Assembly: GCA_964503315.1 (NCBI GenBank)
Contig: CAZCZL010000001.1
Location: forward strand, 62,001-126,000
DNA: 64,000 nt
From: FEB-12 sp964503315
GTDB lineage: Bacteria > Zixibacteria > MSB-5A5 > GN15 > FEB-12
Direction of reading: 5' to 3'
The position numbers were made by a program, and so were the translations under genes. Shown here piece by piece: positions 1 to 8,195 of the stretch (positions are counted from its first letter, which is position 1; each line of letters begins with the position of its first letter). Under the pieces are notes generated by a model, which saw only the letters and a program-made list of their open reading frames with translations, made no database searches and was not told the origin of the DNA.

Positions 1-2
1 GG

Positions 3-1229
3 AAACAGACTCGTCTGCCAGTCTACGCCGCGGTTGTAACGCTGGTCGCGCTGGTCATCGGAGTCTATTCTCAGGCTACTAAGTCACTCGAACTACGCTC
101 AGTCATTCTTCTCTTCGAGAGCAAACGACCATTCGCCGATTACGGTATCTTCTCTCCGCGCCATCTGCTCGATTGGCTTCAGCTGGTTTTGCTTGGCGCG
201 CCGACAGTGATTGTCGCCGGGTATCTGTTCTTCACGCGGCCGATCTCCCGCGAGCGAATGCCAATGATCGGTGCCATGGCGGTCACCGCTATCAGCGGCC
301 TGGTCGCCATGCTCATCCTTGATCCGTATCACTCGATCATACTCGACACACCGCGACTTCTCGCCTACCTCGCGCCGGTCGGAGTATTGTTGGCGATGTT
401 GCTTTCGGACAAGCAGAAGGACTCCTCTGTCAAAGATAACGTGCTCCCCTATCTGGCGGTGGTGTCATTTTCACTACTCCTGGCGATTCTGCCTGCCTAC
501 CATTCCATCGCCGTTGCGGACAAGTATGCCAGCCCTTATCTCGACAAGTATAGTGTGTATCATCCGACCGCGACGATGTCGTTCCGCGACGCCTACTTCC
601 ATCGTAAGCAGATCGACGAAGCACGCAATTGGGAAGACAACCTGGTGGTCAAGTCGACCGATTATTTTCTTCTTCGTGGGACAGTCATTCTGCGAGAAAA
701 CGGAAGCTATGCCGCGGCTGCCGAGGAACAGACAAAGATAGTCACGAAGTTCCCCTATTGGGCTGAGCCGCGCGCCGCGCTGGCGGTCAATCTGATGACG
801 CTCGGACAGTATGTCGCGGCCAAACCGCATATTGACACATGCCTGATGCTGAAGCCATACGAAAAGCGGCACCTGATGAATTTGTACAGCTATTATCGGG
901 ATATTCAGGACTGGCCCAACGCGGTTCAGCAGGTCGCTCGCGCTGAAAATCTATTCCCCGGAGATGTTGACATCCGGACCGACCGGATGCTCATCTTCTA
1001 CCGCGCAAACGATATCGTCGCCGCGCAGGTAATGGCCGATGAATTATTGGCGCAGGATTCTCTCCTCCCCTTCCCCTATCTCGTCAAGGGATTGCTGGAA
1101 GACCGCAATCGGAATGTTGCGAAGGCGATACCGATGTACGAGAAATTCGTAAAGCTCGCCCCAAAGGAGCCTGAGACTCCCAAGATCCAGCAGCGTCTTG
1201 ATTCACTCAAAGCTGCCGTGCCGCGCTAA
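3..1229 (+). CDS. Membrane protein with C-terminal TPR-like repeats (5' end outside the window)
   Basis: The reading frame is open from base 3, so the gene starts upstream of the window and the TTG at 189 is not its real start. The visible N-terminal half holds about five hydrophobic segments, including stretches around 30-90, 180-235, 260-320, 345-405 and 445-500. The C-terminal half, from about 660, is soluble and helical, with repeated patterns such as AAAAEEQTKIVTKFPYWAEPR and an AIPMYEKFVKLAP motif typical of TPR units. Membrane-plus-TPR proteins of this plan are common in FCB-type genomes and are often related to polytopic glycosyltransferases. I see no catalytic motif in the visible part, so I give no function. 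The gene ends 5 bp from the convergent stop of sthA. Confidence 0.75.
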   Translation, partial: KQTRLPVYAAVVTLVALVIGVYSQATKSLELRSVILLFESKRPFADYGIFSPRHLLDWLQLVLLGAPTVIVAGYLFFTRPISRERMPMIGAMAVTAISGLVAMLILDPYHSIILDTPRLLAYLAPVGVLLAMLLSDKQKDSSVKDNVLPYLAVVSFSLLLAILPAYHSIAVADKYASPYLDKYSVYHPTATMSFRDAYFHRKQIDEARNWEDNLVVKSTDYFLLRGTVILRENGSYAAAAEEQTKIVTKFPYWAEPRAALAVNLMTLGQYVAAKPHIDTCLMLKPYEKRHLMNLYSYYRDIQDWPNAVQQVARAENLFPGDVDIRTDRMLIFYRANDIVAAQVMADELLAQDSLLPFPYLVKGLLEDRNRNVAKAIPMYEKFVKLAPKEPETPKIQQRLDSLKAAVPR

Positions 1230-1234
1230 CGATC

Positions 1235-2632
1235 CTACGATCGATAGCGCAGCCGCGCGAATCCATCCATTGCCGCGACCTTGTACGCTTCCGCCAAAGT
1301 CGGGTAATTGAAAACGGTGTCGACAAAATAGTCGAGCGTTCCGCCATGTGTCATGACGGCTTGGCCGATATGCACCAGCTCGGTCGCCCGCTCCCCAATG
1401 ATATGCACTCCCAGAATACGATGCGATTTCGGATTAAAGATCAGTTTCAGCATCCCGTCGTGGTCGTTGATTATCTGCCCTCTGGCTAACTCAAAGTACC
1501 TCGCCACCCCGATCTCATACTCCTGACCATCGGCGGTCAATGACTCTTCAGTCTCACCTACGAGCGACACCTCGGGGATCGTATAAATGCCGAATGGCAG
1601 CAGCGTATTTAGGCAGGAGACATCATCTTTCTTAAACGCATGGATTGCCGCAAGTCGTCCTTGATCCATTGAGACCGAAGCCAGTGAAGGGAAACCAATG
1701 ACATCGCCGACAGCGTAAACTGACGGCACTGATGTTTGATACCGTTCATTGACCTTTATCTGCCCGCGGTCATCCGTCTCAATCCCCAACGCCTCCAGAC
1801 CAAGGTTCTCTGTATTGCCGGTGCGTCCCGCCGCGTAGAGCAACCGGTCGGCGACGATCCGGCGATTCGAGCGGGTGGTCGTGACTACCTGATCGCCCTG
1901 CACGGAGATCGCTTCCGCGGCGTCGCCTAACATGAGTGTGATGCCATATTTCCGCATCAGGTAGACCAGAGCATCGGCTATCTCATGATCGAGGAACGAC
2001 AGCAGTTTCTTGCGCGGGTCGATGATTGTGACTTTCACCCCGAGGTGCGTAAATATAGAAGCGTACTCGCAGCCGATCACTCCGCCCCCCACGATCGTCA
2101 TCGTGCGCGGCAGGATATCCAGATCGATCACTGTCTCGGCATCATAGATAAACTTGTGATCAAACGGCACATTTTCCGGGTGATAGGAATGTGTGCCGGT
2201 CGAGACAATGATGACCTCCGCGGTCACTATCCTGTTGGAAGAGCCATCATTCGAGACGATTACCGTATGCGGATCGGTGATCATCCCGGTCCCCTGGATA
2301 ACTGTGATACGATGCTGCGCCATGTTCTGCTGGATGACATCCAGCTCCTGCAGCACGACCTGATCCTTGCGATGCATCAATTCGCGAATAGAGAGATCTG
2401 AGCGAACTCCCCCGACCAGGCCGTATGCCGTGCGCTGGCGCAATCCCGCGATATACATCGCCGTCTCACGAAGTGTCTTGGAGGGGATTGTCCCGGTATG
2501 AATGCAGACACCACCCTGCACCGAACGGCGTTCGATGATGGCCGCGGACTTGTTCATTTTAGAGGCTTCGATCGCCGCCTTCTCTCCAGCGGGACCGGAA
2601 CCTATCACTACTACATCAAAATCGTACGCCAC
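1235..2632 (-). CDS. sthA: Soluble pyridine nucleotide transhydrogenase (SthA-type flavoprotein)
   Basis: 465 aa, essentially the length of E. coli SthA. It is a group I FAD/NAD-linked disulfide oxidoreductase fold: an N-terminal FAD site (VVIGSGPAGEKAA), a central NAD(P) Rossmann motif (IVGGGVIGCEYASIF), the FAD-contacting YAVGDVIG segment and a C-terminal dimerisation domain. The redox-active CxxxxC pair of lipoamide dehydrogenase is degenerate: the motif reads GGVCIHTGTIPSKTL, with the second Cys replaced by Thr. That loss is the hallmark that separates soluble transhydrogenase from dihydrolipoyl dehydrogenase. Family knowledge: it interconverts NADPH + NAD+ and NADP+ + NADH in the cytosol. 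In this window it would equilibrate the NADP(H)-linked 3b hydrogenase with the NAD(H)-linked Hdr/Nuo-like complex (inference). Confidence 0.88.
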   Translation of the reverse strand: MAYDFDVVVIGSGPAGEKAAIEASKMNKSAAIIERRSVQGGVCIHTGTIPSKTLRETAMYIAGLRQRTAYGLVGGVRSDLSIRELMHRKDQVVLQELDVIQQNMAQHRITVIQGTGMITDPHTVIVSNDGSSNRIVTAEVIIVSTGTHSYHPENVPFDHKFIYDAETVIDLDILPRTMTIVGGGVIGCEYASIFTHLGVKVTIIDPRKKLLSFLDHEIADALVYLMRKYGITLMLGDAAEAISVQGDQVVTTTRSNRRIVADRLLYAAGRTGNTENLGLEALGIETDDRGQIKVNERYQTSVPSVYAVGDVIGFPSLASVSMDQGRLAAIHAFKKDDVSCLNTLLPFGIYTIPEVSLVGETEESLTADGQEYEIGVARYFELARGQIINDHDGMLKLIFNPKSHRILGVHIIGERATELVHIGQAVMTHGGTLDYFVDTVFNYPTLAEAYKVAAMDGFARLRYRS

Positions 2633-2710
2633 GTACCCTCTGTGTTAAACTCTTTGTCGACGGAGGAAATCGCGAATGAGCAGCTTCCGTGCGTCGTCAG
2701 CGCGTCCCCG

Positions 2711-4300
2711 TTAGAGTGGCAGAGACTGACACGCCTGTTTCTTCGAGAAAACATCCTTCAGCAGTTCTGCCCGGAATCGTATCTTCACCGAACGCGCCGT
2801 TTTGTCGAAGTACTCGTCTGAAGGAGTGATCCCCCAGATATACTTGGCCACCAGCTCGTTGGTCGCGTAATCATATAATCCCGCTTCATTCTGGTCAAAG
2901 CGGACACCATACCGATACCCCTCAAATGGCTGCGCGACCCCGTACTGCTCTTCAAACAGGTGGGAGCGCTTACCGACCATCCGCTGATCGAGTGAAAAGA
3001 GCAGATTCCCCTGCACCGCTCCGGTGTCTCTGGTAAACTCAAAACAGATCCACTCTTTGCTGGTGGAGACAGTATAGCCGTCGCCTTCAAGCGTCGTTTT
3101 CGCGCCTTCGACAACGCCGGCCCTGGCCACCGCCATGCCGTCAGAGACGCTGTCCAAATAAATCGTAAAATCCGCCACTAGTGCATTCCAGTCGGATGTT
3201 CCCGTCGCCTGCACCAGCATTCGACGGACCTCCAGCATCCCCAGCGTATCAAGCGTATAGTCGGTGAAAGAACCCAGCCGATACAGATTCCAGTATCCGA
3301 CCGGTCCGATCTTCTTCATTAGATATGACGTAAACAGACCCGCCACTGGATAAGCGATATCCGCTCCGCCGCTCGACTCAAAGCCGGCATATGTCAAGAT
3401 CGAGTCTAGCTCGACCAGCTTCTCTTTGTAGAGATATACGCCAAGGTCAAGGAGAGCGGTCGAACGCTTCCCCCAACGCCCCGCCAGTTCCACGGCAATC
3501 CCTTCCCTGAGGAGCGGGAGGGTCTGCAGGGGAATCTCCTTGAGCGAGATATTGACCAGCAAATGGATCACTTCATGAAAATGCGGGAAATCCGCGGAGA
3601 TGATATCATTCGACGCCAGATCCAGCATCCCTTTGGTATGCTGCCCGGTTATCACTTCAACCGTCGAATCTTTGTCGCAAAAGAAAAACTCGATCTTGGC
3701 TTTGGCTATCTCTGCCCGGCTCCCTTTGTCGATCTTTAGCGAATCACACATGCGCTCGACAAAGTGATCCGCCTCATCAAGCACGGCTTGATTCAGGTAG
3801 ACTACCTTATCCGGATGCGCATGCACTCGGAAATATTTGGATTCAGTCACCGGCCAGCCGGTGCAGAAAAAATCCTGCGGATAGGTTAGCGAATAGTACT
3901 CTCCATTAAGTACAGCGTAGTACGGCCATTTCACCAGTGAGCCGTTGACTATGCTGTTGTACTCCAATCTCATGTACGCGCCGTTTTCGGCCAGACTCAT
4001 AGCCTGCTTGGCCGCAGGAGTGACGTGATAGCGCATCGTCGATAGATTTCTTACGACCGGCGAGGTTGCGTCGACACGCATGGAAAGACCGGGATAGGTT
4101 ATACCGAACCGGCTGGAACGCTCCTGAGCTTCAGGGGTCCAGAGCATGGCCGCCGTCTCAAAGTTCTCCGATGCCAACAGATCGAAATAATACTGCAACG
4201 CCTGAATGGCGCTTTCAGCGGCCTGTACCTGACCGGCTACTTGAAGCAGCGCCAGACTGCACACTATCACCAAAATCCACTTTTTACTGAGTCTTAGCAT
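2711..4300 (-). CDS. Secreted gluzincin-type metallopeptidase-like protein (peptidase MA-like)
   Basis: 529 aa with a clear signal peptide (basic start, hydrophobic core about residues 8-22, then VQAAES). A zinc-peptidase motif HEVIH lies at about residues 242-246, with a candidate third ligand Glu266 in LLREGIAVE. HExxH followed about 20 residues later by Glu is the gluzincin arrangement seen in peptidase MA-like proteins. The region before the motif (about 30-140) resembles an NTF2/SnoaL-like exported domain, and the C-terminal 130 residues are beta-rich. The start is supported by an AGGACAGGA-like ribosome site just upstream. It is transcribed separately from the outer-membrane operon behind it, because a strong terminator lies between them. 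The substrate is unknown. Confidence 0.7.
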   Translation of the reverse strand: MLRLSKKWILVIVCSLALLQVAGQVQAAESAIQALQYYFDLLASENFETAAMLWTPEAQERSSRFGITYPGLSMRVDATSPVVRNLSTMRYHVTPAAKQAMSLAENGAYMRLEYNSIVNGSLVKWPYYAVLNGEYYSLTYPQDFFCTGWPVTESKYFRVHAHPDKVVYLNQAVLDEADHFVERMCDSLKIDKGSRAEIAKAKIEFFFCDKDSTVEVITGQHTKGMLDLASNDIISADFPHFHEVIHLLVNISLKEIPLQTLPLLREGIAVELAGRWGKRSTALLDLGVYLYKEKLVELDSILTYAGFESSGGADIAYPVAGLFTSYLMKKIGPVGYWNLYRLGSFTDYTLDTLGMLEVRRMLVQATGTSDWNALVADFTIYLDSVSDGMAVARAGVVEGAKTTLEGDGYTVSTSKEWICFEFTRDTGAVQGNLLFSLDQRMVGKRSHLFEEQYGVAQPFEGYRYGVRFDQNEAGLYDYATNELVAKYIWGITPSDEYFDKTARSVKIRFRAELLKDVFSKKQACQSLPL

Positions 4301-4369
4301 TCCTGTCCTCGGTTTGGCTGTGAGAGAGGGTAAATATACAGCTTTTACCCGTCAAGTCCAGCCGCGTCC

Positions 4370-4397
4370 AAAAAAAAGCCCCGAAGAGACGGGGCTT
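4370..4397 (-). terminator. Rho-independent terminator of the PorV operon
   Basis: On the minus strand an AGCCCCG / CGGGGCT stem with a short loop is followed by a run of eight T. It lies about 25 bp after the stop codon of the PorV-like gene and ends that operon. Confidence 0.85.
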
Positions 4398-4421
4398 AAG
4401 TCAAAGCAACACAATAGCCAA

Positions 4422-5420
4422 TTAGAACGTAAATCCGACCGAGAACCGTTGGGTCGCCTGAAGGCGCCCAAAGTCCTGCCAGGAATAATCGATCAGCAGG
4501 CGAGTCGATTCTGTCATATTCGCCTTCAGACCGCCTCCAAGACAGAGCCCCTCCTCCTCGTAGTTCAGCTTATAGCCTCCCCGGAGGAAGAACTGGTCAT
4601 TGTAGCCAAACTCGGCGCCCAATGAGCCTTGCTCGACGTTATCGGACGGGTGCTTCATCTCGGCCGCAAACAACAGGTTCCCTTTGGGCCCCATCGGCAT
4701 GTCGTAGGCCATCCCTACTCGGAAGGTCAACGGCATATCATAGCCGCTGGTTTTCAGGCTGGCGCCGACCGACCCGTTATTCCCCTGCCCCTGCTGCGGG
4801 TCATAGCTGAAATTGAGATCCGGACCATCGAATTTCATCTCGGGCCCCATATTGGTGATACTCATGCCGAGCCGCAATGAGCGGAACCCGGTATTCAGCA
4901 TTGTTCCAAAATCAAAACCGAATCCCTGCGCGCTTTCCAGGTGGATCTTCTCACCGACATACTTCACCGTTCCACCAAAGGCGAACCGGGTCGTCAGCTG
5001 TCGGGCGTAGGAGATGCCTATCGCGTAGGAGGTCGCGTTATAATAGTTCCCGGTCCCATCCTGATCTTCAAACGTGGTGATCTCCTGCTTCCCCATGGAA
5101 AGCACGGTCGCCGCCACGCCAAAAGTGCCGACATCCTCGAAGTACTTCGCGAAGCCGACGTAGTTCAGGTTGACATCCAGTATCCAGTTGACATTAGTGA
5201 AGCCGATCTCGCTCCGTTCGATAGAGGCCAGCCCTGCCGGATTCCAGAACATCGAGTAGACATCGTTGGCTGTCGCCACGGATGCTTCCCCCATTGCCTG
5301 GTACCGCGAACCGACACCGATCTTCAGGAACTGCGCACCTGCTGAACCGACTTTGGAAAATTCGGCGGAGGCGCTGCTGACCAGCGATGCTACGAGAAGA
5401 ATGGTTACTATTCTTTTCAC
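4422..5420 (-). CDS. PorV/PorQ-family outer-membrane beta-barrel protein
   Basis: 332 aa with a signal peptide (MKRIVTILLVASLVSSASA). The mature start contains the family pattern FLKIGVGSRYQAMGEASVATANDVYSMFWNPAG (split here from residues about 31-63), typical of the PorV/PorQ (UPF0164) family of FadL-like barrels. The rest is alternating beta-strand sequence ending in a terminal aromatic (RFSVGFTF), as expected of outer-membrane barrels. In Bacteroidetes PorV is a shuttle component of the type IX secretion system; in other FCB phyla many paralogues occur next to secreted proteins with sorting tails, which is the case here. It is the last gene of a three-gene operon, 12 bp after its neighbour. 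Whether it serves secretion or only forms a pore cannot be told from sequence. Confidence 0.8.
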   Translation of the reverse strand: MKRIVTILLVASLVSSASAEFSKVGSAGAQFLKIGVGSRYQAMGEASVATANDVYSMFWNPAGLASIERSEIGFTNVNWILDVNLNYVGFAKYFEDVGTFGVAATVLSMGKQEITTFEDQDGTGNYYNATSYAIGISYARQLTTRFAFGGTVKYVGEKIHLESAQGFGFDFGTMLNTGFRSLRLGMSITNMGPEMKFDGPDLNFSYDPQQGQGNNGSVGASLKTSGYDMPLTFRVGMAYDMPMGPKGNLLFAAEMKHPSDNVEQGSLGAEFGYNDQFFLRGGYKLNYEEEGLCLGGGLKANMTESTRLLIDYSWQDFGRLQATQRFSVGFTF

Positions 5421-5432
5421 GTGCCGCCTCCT

Positions 5433-8180
5433 CTACTTAATGATGGCGAATCGACCAAGCCGCTCGCCATACGGAGATTCAACGTGGAAAATGTAGATAC
5501 CCGAAGCAACCTGCTGCTGATTCGTCGACTGCAGGTTCCATCGTGCTGTACCGGTCTCAGAGGCATGCGCAATCGTCTCGACCAGATCCCCGGAGAGCGT
5601 GTAGATGCGGATCGTGCACTTGTCCGGAACATTCTGGAATTCGATCACCGACTGTCCCTCGCCCGTCTCCACGCGCGAAGAATACTGGGCAAAGTACGGA
5701 TCCGGCACGACCTTGATCTTGGCCAGGTCATGCGCCGCGTCTGAAGCGTTGATACCGTCGATCTTGAATGCGAAGATATCTTCCGGCCCATTCAGCGGGG
5801 CGCCGTCGATCGTGAATACATCGCCGACCGCGGGCGTGTACGCCGCATCATCCCAATCGAACATCCAGCTGTAGTAGTACGGGAACGCGTCACCGGTCAG
5901 GTCGCCGGTCTCGTCATACGGGTAGTTGACGATCGTCAGCAGATCGTACGGCTGATACGCGCCATCGTCATCGAGGTCATACACCGCCAGGGAGACGCGC
6001 TCGTTGGTGGTGGTATTCCAGACCTCGAACGGAACATCGTATCTTCGCGGATCGCCCGTCCAATATTCGATAACTGAAGGTGCCGAGGTATTCGTGCCGG
6101 TATAGCGTAATTCGTAGTCCGAACGGAAATGTGCGCCACCGTAGGCGTTTGCCGGGTTGCCGGTGAAGTTCGGGATCGACGGACCATAGAACGTATGGAT
6201 CGCCAAGGTCGTATCACTGCCGGCAAATCCGGTTTGTACTGTCGCCTTCGGCTCCCGGTCACCATCGCGTACGACTACTCGAAGTCCCGCCACGACATCA
6301 TACAGACCCGGGTCCCCCTCAACGCGCGTCTGCTGCGCCAGCAAAGTGTCGCCTGTGGTGACGTTGATGAGGTGCCAGTAGGTGCGCCGAGGTGTGTCCT
6401 CGAACACCACCTGGTAGTCTGAACCATTCAGAGAATCCTTGTTAAACAGGAGCGGATAGACTGAACCGTCCGACGGCTGGTCATTTCCGGCATAGGTGCG
6501 CTGTACAGTCGCCGCGGCTTCATAGTAGCCGGCTGGATCCTTCGATGGGACAACCTTGATAACGTTGGTCGCCACCTCCGGCGAACCAAAACCGTTTTGC
6601 AGCACATCGACCGGCACTGTTGAATCGCCAAGGTCGAACGCGCTCAGACAGTACCAATACTCAACACCGTTGTACAGTCCGGTATCGACATAACTGTGCG
6701 GGATCGGGTCGCCTGCCTCTTCGACTCTGAAAGTCGTGAGCGCGCGGTAGTCGGTCGTCATACAGCTATTGCCGGTCGAATAGATCGTCTGTCCCCAGGT
6801 TTTGCCCTGGTTGTCCGAACGATACAGCTTGTAACCGCTGAAGTCTTCCTGGCCAGAGAGCGGGTCAATGCTCACTTCGGAAGTATCGTTCCACGAGAGA
6901 TACACCTTGCGATCCCCGCCGCGCACCATTAATGTCGGAGCAACCGGAGGTTGCGGGCCGACAAAATGCTTGTCATAGAGCGCCTGGGCACGGTCAGAGT
7001 TGGCACGCAAGGCCATCTCATCCGCTCCGGCTACCAGGGCATACACAACGCGCACGGTTTTGCCCGCGGTTAGATCGATGCCGCGAGTACACTGAATGTA
7101 GTATTGATCCGTCGGCGGAAGTGGGTCATCGAAGACCGCCGCGTTCATCAGCTCAAACCGCGGAATATCGTCGGTCGGAAAATCGCTCGGTACTTGCTCC
7201 CATTCACCGGTCCGTACACCGGTCATGCCGATATTGTCCGGAGTCTCCAGAAGCTTGGTCCCCATCATGCCGGTCGTGACGGTCGGTCCCCACCCGGGAT
7301 CATATCCATCCAGATCGTACGTCCAGCAGAGATTCTCTGCGACATCATAGTCCACCACATCGCCCAAACGGCCATTCTCGCCGGTCCCATCCGGGCCGCC
7401 GATATCAAAATCGGCATAGAGCCCGAACGTGAAGTTCGTGTAGTCGACCGATGATGTATTGGTGATCTCTAAGATGATGAACGAAATATCTTCGTTGTAG
7501 CAGTAGTTCCACTGCAACATCGTATGTGTCACCTGCAGACCCATCAGCGATGTACCGCCCGCGGCGTCGTCGAAGACATAATGCGACTGCTGTAACGCTA
7601 ATGGTCCGCCTGCATAGAAGCTCGAATCGATCGGATTGAAGTTTTCCGCGTACTCGTATGACTGCGTTTCGGGATCATATACCCGCCAGCCAAACGCCGG
7701 GTTGCCTTTGCCCAAACCAACGGTGTCCGAGGGGTCATACTGATAATAGCGCGTGCTGTCGGTAGACAGCAGGATCTTGTAATCCTCAGCGCCAGAAGCG
7801 ATCATCTGGACAGCCTGGAACTCATCCCACGTATTCGCTACCAGCGTATCGCCGGTCGGAGACACACCGCCCATCCAGTATTTTATCTCGGCGAGATAAT
7901 CATGTCCGGAATTGCGCGGCCATTCGCCGGACGGAAGTCCGTAGTAACTGTAGCCACCGACATAACCCGCATTGTCGACGGTCGTCCGGATATTCCCTAC
8001 GTTATGAAGGATCTGGTCGATCGTCGCGGGGGCCGGCGATAGGGAGGCCTGCGGGTCTTTCAGGTCTTTCGGCAATTTCCGCACCGCAGAAGGACCGATT
8101 GCGCTGGCACTCACGACTGACAGCAACAGCACCGTGGCCGTCAGAAGAAAGATACCGGTATGGTTTCTATTCATCTTCAT
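5433..8180 (-). CDS. Large secreted protein with fibronectin type III-like domain and FlgD/T9SS-like C-terminal tail
   Basis: 915 aa with an N-terminal signal peptide (hydrophobic residues about 10-28, ending SASA). The first 400 residues are a beta-rich domain I do not recognise by name. An FN3-like domain follows at about 410-530 (VYLSWNDTSE, YKLYRSDNQG). The last about 90 residues match the FlgD-Ig/T9SS type A tail family, with the recognisable signature LYTLSGDLVETI-like core, WNLQSTN, VASGIYIFHVES and a basic FAIIK end. In FCB bacteria such tails direct export and surface attachment. The gene lies 15 bp downstream of the TonB receptor and 12 bp upstream of PorV, so all three are probably co-expressed as an envelope system. 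Confidence 0.75.
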   Translation of the reverse strand: MKMNRNHTGIFLLTATVLLLSVVSASAIGPSAVRKLPKDLKDPQASLSPAPATIDQILHNVGNIRTTVDNAGYVGGYSYYGLPSGEWPRNSGHDYLAEIKYWMGGVSPTGDTLVANTWDEFQAVQMIASGAEDYKILLSTDSTRYYQYDPSDTVGLGKGNPAFGWRVYDPETQSYEYAENFNPIDSSFYAGGPLALQQSHYVFDDAAGGTSLMGLQVTHTMLQWNYCYNEDISFIILEITNTSSVDYTNFTFGLYADFDIGGPDGTGENGRLGDVVDYDVAENLCWTYDLDGYDPGWGPTVTTGMMGTKLLETPDNIGMTGVRTGEWEQVPSDFPTDDIPRFELMNAAVFDDPLPPTDQYYIQCTRGIDLTAGKTVRVVYALVAGADEMALRANSDRAQALYDKHFVGPQPPVAPTLMVRGGDRKVYLSWNDTSEVSIDPLSGQEDFSGYKLYRSDNQGKTWGQTIYSTGNSCMTTDYRALTTFRVEEAGDPIPHSYVDTGLYNGVEYWYCLSAFDLGDSTVPVDVLQNGFGSPEVATNVIKVVPSKDPAGYYEAAATVQRTYAGNDQPSDGSVYPLLFNKDSLNGSDYQVVFEDTPRRTYWHLINVTTGDTLLAQQTRVEGDPGLYDVVAGLRVVVRDGDREPKATVQTGFAGSDTTLAIHTFYGPSIPNFTGNPANAYGGAHFRSDYELRYTGTNTSAPSVIEYWTGDPRRYDVPFEVWNTTTNERVSLAVYDLDDDGAYQPYDLLTIVNYPYDETGDLTGDAFPYYYSWMFDWDDAAYTPAVGDVFTIDGAPLNGPEDIFAFKIDGINASDAAHDLAKIKVVPDPYFAQYSSRVETGEGQSVIEFQNVPDKCTIRIYTLSGDLVETIAHASETGTARWNLQSTNQQQVASGIYIFHVESPYGERLGRFAIIK

Positions 8181-8195
8181 CTTTCACTCTCCGGC

